A stretch of DNA of 64,000 bases from FEN-1219 sp963810755 (GTDB taxonomy: Bacteria > Pseudomonadota > Gammaproteobacteria > Steroidobacterales > Rariloculaceae): contig CAWEOP010000006.1 in NCBI GenBank assembly GCA_963810755.1, positions 529,013-593,012 on the forward strand, given 5' to 3'. Shown one piece after another: positions 25,349 to 35,502 of the stretch; the first letter of the stretch is position 1, and each line of letters begins with the position of its first letter. A program made the translations under genes and the position numbers. The notes under the pieces were generated by a model. That model ran no database searches. It was not told the DNA's origin and was given only the letters and a program-made list of their open reading frames with translations.

Positions 25349-26341
25349 TCACGCCAGCACTTTCGCGGCGAGGGCCTTCACGTCGGCCTCGGGCCGCGCT
25401 CCGTAATGGCTAATGACCTCGGCCGCCAACACGCCCCCGAGCCGTCCGCAGGTCGCGAGATCGCGCCCCTGGGTGTAGCCGTAGAGGAATCCGGCGGCAT
25501 AGGCATCGCCGGCGCCCGTGGTGTCCACGACCTTGACGCCCTTCACCGCGTCGATCACGTGCACGTCTTTGCCGCTGACGACGACCGAGCCTTTCTCGCT
25601 GCGCGTGAGCGCGGCGATCTCGCAGTGCCCTCGGACCTGCTGGAGGGCCTCGTCGAACGTCTTCACCTGATAGAGCGACAGGATCTCGCTTTCGTTGGCG
25701 AACAGGATGTCGACGTGCTGCTCGGCGAGCTCGAGGAATTCGTCGCGGAAGCGGGCGACGCAGAACGCGTCGGAGAGCGTCAGCGACACCTTCACGCCCG
25801 CCTCGTGGGCCTTGATGGCGGCGTCGCGCATCGCCTTCTTGGCGCGCGGCTGATCCCACAAATAGCCCTCGAGGTACACGACCTTGGACGCTTTGATGTA
25901 GTCCATGTTCACGTCCTCGGGCCCGAGCTGCGAAGTCGCGCCGAGGAAGGTCTGCATGGTGCGCTGGGCGTCGGGCGTCACGAAGATCAGACAGCGCGCC
26001 GTCGACAGCCCCTTCTTCAGCGGCGGCGTGTCGTAGGTCACGCCGATCGCGCGAATGTCATGCGTGAAGACGCCGCCGAGTTGGTCGTCGGCCACCTTGC
26101 CGATGTAGGCCGCGCGGCCGCCGAGCGCCGCGATGCCGGCCATGGTGTTGGCCGCCGAGCCGCCCGAGGCCTCGACGCCCGGGCCCATGATCCCGTAGAG
26201 ACGCTCCGCCGCCGCCGCGTCGATCAGCGACATCGCGCCCTTCGACAGCTTGTGCTTCTCGAGCAGCGCGTCGTCCGCCTTGGCGAGTACATCCACGATG
26301 GCATTACCGATCGCGGTCACGTCGAACCGTTTCTTCGTCAT
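25349..26341 (-). CDS. Adenosine kinase, PfkB family
   Basis: A 330-residue intact cytoplasmic sugar/nucleoside kinase of the ribokinase-PfkB family. The N-terminal signature is ASGGSAANTMAGIAALGG (near residue 60) and the C-terminal one KVVDTTGAGDAYAAGFLYG (near residue 273), whose Asp is the catalytic base. The adenosine-kinase-like subgroup is indicated by DVTAIGNAIVDVLA and KKGLSTARCLIFVTPDAQRT. It should phosphorylate adenosine (or a related nucleoside) to AMP using ATP, in purine salvage. Downstream on the same strand is the MBL-fold gene. Confidence 0.88.
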   Translation of the reverse strand: MTKKRFDVTAIGNAIVDVLAKADDALLEKHKLSKGAMSLIDAAAAERLYGIMGPGVEASGGSAANTMAGIAALGGRAAYIGKVADDQLGGVFTHDIRAIGVTYDTPPLKKGLSTARCLIFVTPDAQRTMQTFLGATSQLGPEDVNMDYIKASKVVYLEGYLWDQPRAKKAMRDAAIKAHEAGVKVSLTLSDAFCVARFRDEFLELAEQHVDILFANESEILSLYQVKTFDEALQQVRGHCEIAALTRSEKGSVVVSGKDVHVIDAVKGVKVVDTTGAGDAYAAGFLYGYTQGRDLATCGRLGGVLAAEVISHYGARPEADVKALAAKVLA

Positions 26342-26411
26342 TCAGGAGTCCTTGGGTTTTCGATGGGAAACAGCGCCTGCGCGCGGCAAGCGCCGCTGTG
26401 GGAATCGATGG

Positions 26412-27947
26412 TTATTGTCCGGTGGAGTGCCTGTAGACCGGCTCGTGAGCGACCGGCTCACCGAGCGGCCAGATGTCCACCCACAGGCCCTGCGGCGGAC
26501 CGAGCACGGGCCAGTCGGGATCTTGTTTCATCAGCACGGTCGCGCCGAGCTCGCGCAGCAGCGCCGCTTCGTCTTTGAAGAGCGGCGTTTGCAGCGCCAT
26601 GAACGGCATGAAGCCGCGCGACTGCGTGTAGTCGAGCGCCGTGAGGCCGTCCTGGTCCTTCAGGTTCATGTCGATGCCGTACGACGCGAGCTCTTTGATG
26701 ACTTCCTTGTAGCGCTTGCGCACCGCGAAGTGCAGCGCGGAGCCGCCGCGCACCTCTTCGATGTGGTTGACCGAGCGCGACGCTGTTCACGTCCGTGCCG
26801 GCCTCGTGCAAAACGCGGATCAGCTCGAGCGCGTCTTTCTCGGGAACACGGCCCGCGAGCACCGCGTGGATCGGTGTTTGGCGGTCGGCCATGTAGACCG
26901 TCGCGTCGGCGCCGTGCTCGAGCAGCAGCTTCACGACCTCGAGATCGCCGTTGTTCGCCGCACGGATCAGCGGCGTCGAGCCGCGCGTGTTCGTGGCGCC
27001 GCGCACGTTCGCCGGGCGGAAGAAGAGCTGCATGTTCGGGTTGGCGCCGTGCTCGAGCAGCGTGCGGACGACGTCGATGCCTTTGGTCTCGTTCAGCGGA
27101 TCGATCGACGCGTGTCCGCCGTCGGTTTTCGAATGCGAGCCCGACGGCGGTAAAGAGCGGCGCTTCGCCGTAGATGTCCCACTGATCGACGTCGGCGCCG
27201 GCGTCGATGAGCCGCTTCGCGAGGTCCCAATTCGCGTTCATGATCGCGCAAGTTCAGCGGCGAGACGCCGTCGGGATCCGGCAGGTCGATGTCGGCGCCG
27301 CTCTTCAGCAGCAGCGTCGACGCAGGCGATGCAGTTCTCGCGCGCGGCGTACAGCAGCGGCGTGAAGCCGCCGCTGTCGAGGCTCTTCGGCCGGCCCTCG
27401 GCCTGGATGTGACGTTGATAGTCGCGGACGGCCGAGCGCGCGTCGACGGCCGCGCCGTGCGCGATCAGGAGCTCGATCATCTCGGGATGACGGCGCGCGG
27501 ACGCCCACATCAGCGCCGTCTGCCCGCCGAAGCTCTCGCGCGCGTCGACGGTCGCGCCGTGCTCGAGCAGCAGCCTTCGCGGCCTCGACGTTGCCGGTGC
27601 GCGCGACGAGCATCAACGCCGTCATGCCGTCCGCGTTCGGCGAGTCGGCGTCCGCGCCGGCCTCGAGCAGCAGCTGGATGACTTCGCTGTCCGCGACTTC
27701 GGCCGCGAGGCTCATCGGCGTCGCGCCGTACTTGTTCGCGAGCGACACGTCGGCGCCCGCGTCGATGAGGCGCCGAACCTCCGCGACGTCGCCGTCGTAC
27801 ACCGCCCACTGGAGCGGCGTGCTGCCGTCGGCATTCTGGCGGTTGACGCCGTCGGCGTCGGCGCCGTTGCACGCCGCTGCGCGCGCTGAAGATCAGTAGC
27901 GCCGACAACGCGATCACCGCGACCAACCCGAGCGTTCTCGCGAGCAT
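26412..27947 (-). CDS. Exported ankyrin-repeat protein (frameshifted)
   Basis: A gene of about 512 codons in at least six frame segments (breaks near 27875, 27575, 27325, 27240, 27135 and 26780). A hydrophobic N-terminus (LGLVAVIALSALLIFSA) precedes ankyrin repeats: GSTPLQWAVYDGDVAEVRRL, ADGMTALMLVARTGNVEAAK, TALMWASARRHPEMIELLIA, STPLIRAANNGDLEVVKLLL and GSALHFAVRKRYKEVIKELA. The end PLGEPVAHEPVYRHSTGQ follows the last repeat. It is the third gene after DUF1592 and DUF1552 genes (39-bp gap), a layout suggesting that it acts with them outside the cytoplasm. It is related in design to the ankyrin protein at 2853. Confidence 0.8.
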
Positions 27948-27986
27948 GATCAGATCAACCCAGCCTGTTCGAGCGACGGGACGTCA

Positions 27987-29273
27987 TCAGACTTCGGACA
28001 GCGGTCCCGGTGCTGTCGCCGAACTTCTCGATCTCGTTCGCCGGCACGCCGGCGCGCTCGAGCATCGTGACGAGGATGTTCGCGTGCGGCGTGTCCTGCT
28101 TGTAGTGCAGGTGCTGGTTGCCCTTGAGGCCGCCGCCTCGGCCGATCAGAGCCTGCGGCAGCGGATCGTTGTTGTGCGCGTCGCTGTTCGCCATGTTGCT
28201 GCCGAACAGGATGATCGAGTGGTCGAGCAGCGAGCCGTCGCCGTCCGGCGTATTCGCGAGGCGCTGCGCGAACTTCGCGAACACCTCCGTGTGCCAGTTC
28301 TGGATCTTGCGCAGGTTCGCGATGCGCTCCGGGAACCCGCCCCAGTGCGACGTCGGGTGGAACGCCTCGTGGACGTCGAGGTGCGGATAGGTCCGCATGC
28401 TGGCTTCCTCGACCATCTTCATCGTCACGACGTTCGTGCGGTTCGTCTGCCCACGCGAGCGCGAACAGCTCGAACTGCACGTCGAGCAGCTCGCCGAAGT
28501 CGTCCGGCGCGCCGATCGGCGCATCGGGAAGATCGGTGAGCGATTGATCGCTCGCCTTGAGCTTCTGCACGCGTTGCTCGACCTCGCGGACCGAATCGAG
28601 GTAGCTCGCGACCTTCGCGCGGTCGCCGCGTCGAGCTTGCGGTTCAAGCTCGCGGTCGACTCGCGCACGTAGTCGAGCAGGCTCGTCGTCGTGCCGATGT
28701 TCGCCTGCCGTTCCTCGCTGCGTCTGGCCCTGACCGAACATCGAGACGAACACCTTGCGCGGATTGCCTTCCATCGGCAGCGGTTGATCCGGCGTGCGGA
28801 ACGAGATCTTGCCGCCCGGCTCGCCGCAGATCTCCATCGACGGCATCGTCACGTCGTTGGTGAGATAGCGCGCCGCGAGCTGATCGGCCGTGACGCCGAC
28901 GCCGGTCTCCGCGTTTCGCGTGCGCGGATGCACGCCGTTGAGCCAGGTCTCCTCGACGTTGCCGTGCGGCACGCCGCCCTCGCCCGCCTTGTTGCGCAGA
29001 CCGCTGACCACGGTCACGTAGTCGCGCAGCGGCTCGAGCGGCTCGAAGGATGAACGGGAAATCGGGGTTGCGGCCCATCGTCTTCGGCTGCCACTCGTCC
29101 TGCAGCGCGCCGTGCGGGAAGTAGATGAAGCCGAGCCGCGCGGCCGGCGCCGCGGCCGTCTGCGCGAGGGCCGTGCCGGCCGGGATCATCGCGTCGAGCA
29201 GCGGCAGCGCGATCGTCGCGCCGGCGCCCTTCAGCACCGTGCGTCGCGACAGATGTTTGCGGGTCAGGAACAT
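27987..29273 (-). CDS. DUF1552 protein, Tat-exported (frameshifted)
   Basis: About 429 codons, with frame breaks near 29045, 28715, 28620, 28450 and 28003. It opens with a twin-arginine signal (LSRRTVLKGAGATIALPLLD). DUF1552 landmarks follow: LGFIYFPHGALQDEWQP, PHGNVEETWLNGV, MEICGEPGGKISFRTP, VREVEQRVQKLKASDQSL, HSIILFGSNMANSDAHNNDP and the end GDSTGT then LSEV. The last indel puts the true stop at 27987 rather than further downstream. DUF1552 proteins nearly always accompany DUF1592-type proteins; their function is unknown. It is the middle gene of that operon here. Confidence 0.82.
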
Positions 29274-29353
29274 GGCTATGAACCTCTAAATCCTTGCTCT
29301 AAGTCTGACTCTACTGCCGGCCTTAGTTCTACCGGCCCGCTCTACCCTAAAGC

Positions 29354-31823
29354 TTACTGCAAGGACGCCTGCTTGAGACCCGCGGACGCCTGCGTCAAGC
29401 CCTCGTTCGCGGGTTCGCGCTTGCGGAACTGCGTCGCTCGAGACGATGCCGAGCACGAGCGACTCGAACCGGTAGTCGTCCTTCGCGGCGTCACGCACGA
29501 TCGCGCGCACCGTCGGCATGTCGCGATAGTCGAGGCTGCGGCCGAGCGCGAACGTCATCAGGTTCTCGGTGAGCGCCTCGCACGAACTGCTCCGGGTGCG
29601 CTCGCGAGCGCGCGGCGCAGGTCGCCGGGCCCGTTGATCGACGTGCCGTCGGGCAGCACGCCGCTCGCGTCGATCGGCGTGAGCGTGTCGGGATCGTGCC
29701 GCGCGGAACTGGCCCACCGCGCTGAAGTTCTCGAGCGCGAAGCCGAGCGGATCCATGACGCCGTGGCACGTGAAGCAGGTCGGATTCTCGCGGTGCTGCT
29801 CGAGCCGCGCGCGCAGCGTCTTCGGCGCCTCGCCGCGCTTGTTCTCGGCGAGCGTCGGCACGAGCGGCGGCGGCGCCGGAGGCGGCGCGCCCAATAAGCG
29901 TTCCAGCATCCACGCGCCGCGCAGCACGGGCGACGTGCGGTTCGGATACGCCGTCAGCATCAGGATCGCGCCCTTGCCGAGCAAGCCGTAGCGCGAGTCG
30001 TCGGGCAGCGTCACCTGGCGGAAGCGCGCGCCCTTTGACGGTCTCGATGCCGTAGAGCATCGCGAGGCGCTCGTTCAAGAACGTGTAGTCCGCGGTCGAG
30101 CAGCTCCATCACGCTCTGATCGCTGCGCAGCACGCTGTCGACGAAGAGATCGAGCTCCTCCTTCATCAGGTCGCGCGGATCGAGCAAGCCGCTCGCCTGC
30201 GGGAACTGGCCGCGGTCCGGGACGATCGTGTCGAGCTTCGCGAGGTCGAGCCACTGGAACGCGAAATCGTCGACGAGCGACTTCGCGCGGTCGTCCGCCA
30301 GCATCCGCTTGACCTGCGCGGCCAGCACGCGCGGCTTGCTCAAGCGCTGCGCCTCCGCGAGCTCGAGCAGCTCGTCGTCCGGCACGCTGCTCCACAGGAA
30401 GAAGGACAGCCGCGACGCGAGCTCGAGGTCGTTCAGCGTGACCGCGCCCGCGCCTTCGCCGCGACTCCGCGCGATAGATGAAGTGCGGGCTCGCGAGGAC
30501 CGCGGACAGCGCGTCGCGGACGCCGGTTTCGAAGCCGCCGTCGCTGGTAGCCCGCGTCGTAGAACGCCATCAGGCCGTCGAGATCGGCGTCGTTCACCGG
30601 GCGGCGAAACGCGCGCTCCGCGAGGTTCGTGACGATCTCGCGTCGCGCACGTTCGCTCGCGGAGCCTTCGGTCGGCTGACAGATGAAGATCTTCTGCCGG
30701 CTCTGCGAATCGCCGATGCCGGTGACCTCCAACGGCCCGCGGATCTCGCAGCGCGTGCGCGGCCTGGATGCGCTCCTGGCCGCCCTCGAGCGCGATCGTG
30801 CGCGTGCGCTCGTCGCTCTCGGCGAAGCTGCGGTGCACGAACGTGACGGCGAGCTGGTGCTGACCGGCCGTCGCGTTGAAGCGGATCTTGCGCAGCCGGC
30901 CGTTGATCTCCTCGACGGCCGGATCGAGCGTCTGATCGATCGCCTTGTGGTCCGTTCTCGCCGCCGATGTTCGTGCGATAGAACTCCTCGCCGTCGAGCA
31001 GCACGACGACCGTGTTCTCGAACTCCATGCGCGGCACTTCGCGCGCGAGCGCCATGTCGCCGATCGTGAGCTCGTACTCGCCGTCCGCCGGGAAATCGTG
31101 CATCGATGACGAAGCCGCCGCGCGTGCCGAACGGCATGCCCGGCAGGTGATGCTGCTGGCGGCCCGTGCCGGGCGCGCCGTCGGGCGGCAGCGAGATCAC
31201 CATGTTCGCGGGGTCGCCGTAGGTGGTCGCGATCGGCAGCGCCTTCGAGGTCGCCGACGGCCTGCTGCGCGATCGCGCGCGCGGCGTCGATGTACTGGTT
31301 CACGAACGCGGGCGACACCTGGAGCGCGTCGGCGTTGTTGTCGAAGTGACCCGCGACGTTGTCCTGCGGCAGCAGTGCGGCCGCATCGACGTCGAGCGCG
31401 AGCAGATCGCGGATCGCGTGCGCGTACTCGCGGCGGTTCAGGCGGTGCAGCGAGACGCGGCCGGGCGCCGGTCGCGTCGGCCGCGGCCGCATCGATCTCG
31501 GTCTCGAGCCATGCGACGAGACTGTCGCAGCGGTCTCGGCATCCGGGCGCGGGCCGCCGGCAGGCGGCATGAGGCCGCCGCGCAGCTTGCGGATCGCTTG
31601 CTCCCACGTCTTCGGCGTCGGCCGCGATGCGGTCGGGAGACATCTTGTCGAACGCGCGGTCGCCGGCCATGTCGTCGCGGTTGTGGCAGTCGAAGCAGTA
31701 CTTCTTCACGACGGCCCACTGCTCCGCGTTGGAGTGGTGCGACTGCGGCCACAGGAGCACGGCGACACCGGCGGCTGCGGCCGCGCCGAGGAGCGTTACG
31801 GAAATGGCGAGCTTGTGCTTCAT
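29354..31823 (-). CDS. DUF1587/1595/1592/1588/1585 cytochrome-like protein (heavily frameshifted)
   Basis: A gene of about 823 codons in ten or more frame segments. After an N-terminal membrane/signal segment (LAISVTLLGAAAAAGVAVLL) comes a c-type heme site (YCFDCHNRDDMAGDRAFDK). Next is DUF1587 (HRLNRREYAHAIRDLLALDV, ending SPAFVNQYIDAARAI), a region with LAERAFRRPV (DUF1595) and then DUF1592 (LNDLELASRLSFFLWSSVPD, AFQWLDLAKLDTIVPD). DUF1588 has a second CxxCH (NPTCFTCHGVMDPLGFALEN), and DUF1585 follows (ENLMTFALGRSLDYRDM). This is the standard domain order of these large, uncharacterised secreted or periplasmic heme proteins. The gene leads an operon with DUF1552 and ankyrin genes and has its own promoter. 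The stop is read as the TAA at 29354. Confidence 0.82.
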
Positions 31824-31881
31824 CGAGATCGCTGTTCCTGATCGAGGCTCCGCATCGGCCAATGGCGGCGGGGTGACTCCT

Positions 31882-31910
31882 TATATAGGGCGCACACGCC
31901 GCGAGGGCAA
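31882..31910 (-). promoter_or_regulatory. Promoter of the DUF1592-DUF1552-ankyrin operon
   Basis: On the minus strand TTGCCC (31910-31905), a 17-bp spacer and TATATA (31887-31882) lie 58 bp before the ATG at 31823. This is one of the best sigma70-type matches in the window. Confidence 0.65.
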
Positions 31911-31987
31911 TTGCGGATTGTCCGGGGGCGCCGGAGTCTTGTCGAGAGTTCGGGCGGCCCCGGGCCTACGCCGGTCCGGCAAGCGCC

Positions 31988-32043
31988 CCAGCCTGGTAGG
32001 GGCGGAGCCCCCAGCCCGCAAGGCTTATGGGTCCGCAGGCTGG
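31988..32043. repeat. Nested inverted repeat in intergenic region
   Basis: The outer arms CCAGCCTG (31988-31995) and CAGGCTGG (32036-32043) are perfect inverted copies. Between them lies a tight hairpin, GGGGC-GGA-GCCCC (31999-32011). It sits in the 276-bp gap between two minus-strand genes, downstream of 32100 and upstream of the DUF1592 operon. It could be a terminator or a REP-like palindromic element; there is no T-run. Nothing else is visible in the gap apart from the operon promoter. Confidence 0.5.
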
Positions 32044-32099
32044 CCGGTTTGGAGCGTACGTTAAGTTTTATCGCGCGCGTGAGCGCCGTGGCAGCGATG

Positions 32100-32976
32100 T
32101 CACTTCAACTTGTCGATCACCTGACCGCTCGGATCGAGCGTCAACGTGCGCCCGTCGCTCGTGACGGGGTTGCGATTGTTCTCGGCGCACGCGTAGTCGT
32201 ACACGGTGCTGCCCGGCGGCAGCCGTGTGTACGTGAACGCGACGGGCCACGGGCGCGTGAGCGCCTCGGAGTCCACGAGCACGACGGACACGAGCAATCG
32301 ATCCGGCGCGATCAGGCGGATGCGCGTCGTCGTCTCGAGCTTGTCGCTCATCACCAAACCGGTGCGAGCGAGGATCGTCGAGCCCACGCCCTTGAGACCG
32401 ATCGAGTGAAAGACGAGCTCGTCCTGTTCCCAGTGGCCGACGTTATTGCCGGTGTAGGTGGCCCACATGTCCTCCGGCGCGGGGTGCGCGCGGCCGTCGG
32501 TGTACACACGAACCAGATTTGGCCCGTTCTCCGCTAGCAGCCACGTCTGCTCGGGGCGGATCACGAACTCGTACGCGTCGGGCAGCGCGAGCATTCTCGG
32601 CCAACCGGCCGGCGTGCCGCAGAACGAGATCGGATCCGGAAAACGGTCCGCGGCGATGCGCGCGAGATTCTCGCGGTAGATCGCGTCGAACTTCGGGGTG
32701 TAGGGCGGTTTACGGCGCGGCGAGTCCGCGGCCGGCGGCGGTTCGAGCGCTTGCCCGGGCGTGGACTCGTAGAAGGCGCCCGTCGAGCGAGTCCACGCGC
32801 CGCTCCAGTCCGGCAGCGTCGGCGGCGTTCGGCAGCGACTGCGCTGACGCGGCGAAGCCGCAACCCGCGACCGACGCGGCGACCGCGACCCTCACCGCGA
32901 GCGCGCTACAGAGCGCGACCGCGATTCCGCGCGACCGAGCGATCGGATGCGCCCCCCGGTCCCGCATGCCGCTCAT
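32100..32976 (-). CDS. Secreted DUF6152-associated protein (one frameshift)
   Basis: About 292 codons with one indel near 32815. The N-terminus has an exported signal (AVALCSALAVRVAVAASVAG). The second half is intact: YRENLARIAADRFPDPISFC, GTPAGWPRMLALPDAYEFVI, RVYTDGRAHPAPEDMWATYT and NNVGHWEQDELVFHSIGLKG. The C-x-x-P start, the T/MDGR turn and the W-x-x-D-x-LV strand match the second domain of the 13080 fusion protein. Its ATG at 32976 overlaps the stop of the DUF6152 gene (ATGA), so the pair is coupled. Function unknown. Confidence 0.75.
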
Positions 32977-33425
32977 CTCGCGGACGTCGGCGGCGCGGGT
33001 GGCGGCGTCGCGGGTGTTGGCGGCGCCGGCGGGGGAGCGCCGGGGCCGAGCACGCGTCCGTCCGCGAGCGTCACCGTGTACAGGAGGCCGGCCGGCGTGC
33101 CGTCCTTCATCGGGTTTGCGACGATGGTGACCGTGTCGCCGGCTTTGAGCAGCGACGGCTTCCAGCCTTGGCGAGAGAGCGTGTTCGGGCTGCCGCACTC
33201 AAAGCTCCAGTCGGCCGGCTTGCCGTCGGCTCCCGGCACGGCGACCTGAATCCACGCGTGCGGATTGGTCCACTGGAAGTCCTTGATCGTGCCGTTCAAC
33301 GTGACGCGCCGTTCGGGCTCGAACATCGCGGTCGAATGATGGGCGCCTGCGGCGCGCGGCGCGGCCATGGCGATGGCTGCGATGGCGATGGGCGACAGAG
33401 CGAGGCCGACGCGGATTCGGTTCAT
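32973..33425 (-). CDS. Secreted DUF6152 protein
   Basis: A 150-residue intact exported protein. The signal peptide ends at AAGA, and the mature protein begins HHSTAMFEPERRVTLNGTIK, the typical DUF6152 opening, with FQWTNPHAWIQVAV and LLKAGDTVTIVANPMKDG following. The C-terminus is a Pro/Ala tail (PGAPPPAPPTPATPPPAPP), possibly a linker spanning the periplasm. It is translationally coupled to the associated protein at 32100. The start at 33425 gives a clean signal peptide; the longer open frame has none. Confidence 0.85.
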   Translation of the reverse strand: MNRIRVGLALSPIAIAAIAMAAPRAAGAHHSTAMFEPERRVTLNGTIKDFQWTNPHAWIQVAVPGADGKPADWSFECGSPNTLSRQGWKPSLLKAGDTVTIVANPMKDGTPAGLLYTVTLADGRVLGPGAPPPAPPTPATPPPAPPTSAR

Positions 33426-33621
33426 GGTGTCCTCGGTCGTCGAGATGTGGCGGCGCGACTGCGCGCGATTGTTTCGTAGGCGGCGCCAAAGCGTCAACGT
33501 GTTCCCGGAGCTGCCGAGACGTGACCCGGCGCCGGTTTCCGGGCCGTTTTGACGTAACGCGGCGGGGCGAAATTCTCGCCCGGTGTGCTGCGCTTCGCGG
33601 CAAAACGGCGCGCGGGAGTTC

Positions 33622-35199
33622 ATGCTTTTTTTTCGAAAAGCAGCGACCTCACCCGTCGATAACGGCATTCCCATGCAGTCATCCGTCCAGGTTCCGAATC
33701 AGTTCGTGTTTCGAGGACCATTGAGGGACGCAGCGGCCTCCGCGGCGAACCGTGGCAGCGTCCTCGTCGACGCTCAGCATCGCTGCCGCTATCCGGACAT
33801 CCCGGATTACTTGGCAGCGATCGACGGCTACCTCGCGGAGTGCGGCGTCCTCCCGGACGAGTGCGTCACTCTGGAGCTCGTGAACTCCGTGCCGGCGGCT
33901 CTGACGGTGCTCGCCGTGTTGGCGAGCGGCCGCAGCGCGATGTTGACGCCGGTCGAAGGACGCGGGGCACGCGCCGTAGGCACCGAGTTCCGCGGGCCGC
34001 GATTTTCACGCTCGATCGTTTCGGTCCGCATCGGAGCGAGGGCCGGCTGCGAGCTCGGCGCGCCCGCGACCTACCTCGACGTGCGCCGCAATGCCGATTA
34101 CGACGCGGCAGTCGCGAGCAAGCTCTGCTCCGAGCGGATTTACCTGCGCACTTCCGGCAGCCTCGGAGCGCCGAAGCTCGCCGCGTTGTCGCACGAGCGC
34201 TTCTTGCGCAACGTTCAGCACGCGCTCGAGCGATTGCGATTCAATCCGGCGCACAGAGTGGCTCTGCCGACGCCGATTTTTCATTCGTTCGGTCTCGGCC
34301 CCGCGTTTCTCGGGAGCTTCCTCGCCGGCGCGTCGATCGACGTGCAGGACCGTGCGAACCTCCTGCGCTTCTTCGAGCGCGAGCAAGCGTTCGATCCCAA
34401 TGTGGCGTTCGTGACGCCGTCGTTCGCCGAGATCTTGGTCCGCGGCAGGCGATCGCGCAGGCCATACGAGTTCATGGTGACGGGCGGTGACCGGATCGGC
34501 CGATCGACGTTCTTTCGCTCCGAGGAGCTGCACGGGCCGCTGATCAATGCCTACGGCAGCACCGAGATGGGCTTCATCTTTTCGGGCGATCTCGGCATGT
34601 CGTCCGAGCTGCGATTCGCCACCGTGGGCCGGCCGCTGCCCGGCGTGAGCTTCCGAATCGTCCAAGACGCCGCCGTACCTGCCGACAGCTTCGTAGGGGC
34701 CTTGCAGATCAAGCATGACTTCGGCTTCGAGGGCTACGTCGATTTGAACGGCGAGCGTCTGCGGCCCACGGGAGCCTTCGACGGCGACTGGTATTGCTCC
34801 GGGGATCTCGCGAAATCCGGCCCGAACGGGACTCTCGAGGTGCTCGGCCGGTCCGATCTCAGCGTGAATCGCAACGGCCTGCTCCTCACGTTCGCGGACG
34901 TCGAGGCCCGGTTCCGCGAAATCGACGGAGTGAACGAGGTCGCCGTGGCCGCCGGCCCGGACAGCATTCGCGGGCGGCTGCTCGTGGCATTTTGCGTGAT
35001 TCGTCGGGGCGCCGAGCAAACCGAGGAGCAGCTTCGCGCCGAATACGCAAAGCGGGCGCCCGCTTTCGCGGTGCCGGAGCGAGTCCGCATCGTGAGTGAG
35101 CTCCCGAAGCTCCAGAGCGGCAAGATCGACCGGGCATCTCTCGCAGCGCGGGCGGCGTTCGGCGGCGCTCCCGCAGATCGGCGAAGGAGCCAAAGATGA
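33622..35199 (+). CDS. Acyl-CoA/acyl-ACP ligase-like AMP-binding enzyme
   Basis: About 525 codons, frame intact. It is a member of the ANL adenylating superfamily: the nucleotide loop reads LRTSGSLGAPKLAALSH (near residue 185), then PTPIFHSFGLGPAFLGSFL, NAYGSTEMGFIFSGDLGM, DGDWYCSGDLAKSGPNGTLE and the C-terminal lysine segment LQSGKIDRASL. It activates a carboxylic acid as acyl-AMP for transfer, most likely to the ACP whose ATG overlaps its stop (ATGA). Acyl ligase, ACP and hydrolase in a row is the set found beside exosortase A systems, but no exosortase is in view. Start uncertain: ATG 33622 has GGGAG but starts in a T8 run; ATG 33673 is the alternative. Confidence 0.82.
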   Translation: MLFFRKAATSPVDNGIPMQSSVQVPNQFVFRGPLRDAAASAANRGSVLVDAQHRCRYPDIPDYLAAIDGYLAECGVLPDECVTLELVNSVPAALTVLAVLASGRSAMLTPVEGRGARAVGTEFRGPRFSRSIVSVRIGARAGCELGAPATYLDVRRNADYDAAVASKLCSERIYLRTSGSLGAPKLAALSHERFLRNVQHALERLRFNPAHRVALPTPIFHSFGLGPAFLGSFLAGASIDVQDRANLLRFFEREQAFDPNVAFVTPSFAEILVRGRRSRRPYEFMVTGGDRIGRSTFFRSEELHGPLINAYGSTEMGFIFSGDLGMSSELRFATVGRPLPGVSFRIVQDAAVPADSFVGALQIKHDFGFEGYVDLNGERLRPTGAFDGDWYCSGDLAKSGPNGTLEVLGRSDLSVNRNGLLLTFADVEARFREIDGVNEVAVAAGPDSIRGRLLVAFCVIRRGAEQTEEQLRAEYAKRAPAFAVPERVRIVSELPKLQSGKIDRASLAARAAFGGAPADRRRSQR

Positions 35200-35501
35200 G
35201 CGCGCAGGAGATGTCGTCCAGGAATGTCGTTGACGTCGATGCGGTGCTCGCCGCGCTCGCCGACATTCTGGTCAACCAATTGAACGTCAACAAGCCCGTC
35301 GACGAGATCGACGAGCTTGCGTCGCTCGAAGACGACCTAGGGCTCGATTCCGTCGCCATGGTGGAGCTGATCGGGGCCATCGAGGCCGAATTCGGTTTCG
35401 AGTTCCACGATTCCGACCTGCGAACGAGCGCATTCCAGAATCTGCGGGTCCTCGCGGAAGTCGTGGCCAACCGCATCCGTATGTCCAGGGCGGACGTTTG
35501 A
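35196..35501 (+). CDS. Acyl carrier protein
   Basis: A 101-residue four-helix carrier protein. The phosphopantetheine attachment site is Ser52 in LGLDSVAMVELIGAIE, and the acidic helix II expected of an ACP is present. It has an N-terminal extension of about 15 residues compared with AcpP. It overlaps the upstream ligase by 4 bp and is followed directly by the hydrolase, so it is dedicated to this cassette rather than general fatty-acid synthesis. A phosphopantetheinyl transferase is not in the window. Confidence 0.92.
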   Translation: MSAQEMSSRNVVDVDAVLAALADILVNQLNVNKPVDEIDELASLEDDLGLDSVAMVELIGAIEAEFGFEFHDSDLRTSAFQNLRVLAEVVANRIRMSRADV

Positions 35502-35502
35502 A

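Noticed and set aside
24527..26578. A 683-codon open frame on the plus strand
   Set aside because: It is antisense to the MBL-fold gene and adenosine kinase, both with clear motifs, and its Arg/His/Ala-rich composition is typical of shadow frames in GC-rich DNA. The same reasoning removes long frames at 11717-13762 (-), 21720-23261 (+), 38323-40098 (+), 51027-52895 (+) and 55281-57125 (+).
26412..31823. A cluster of genuine pseudogenes
   Set aside because: Protein motifs stay perfect on both sides of each frame break and no nonsense substitutions or deletions were seen. Indel-type sequence error explains it better, though read data are needed.
33570..33640. Rho-independent terminator (GGGCGA-TCGCCC hairpin and T8 run)
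   Set aside because: The hairpin and the T-run are over 40 nt apart and the T-run follows the SD/ATG of the acyl ligase, so they do not form one terminator. The T8 run does leave the ligase start uncertain.
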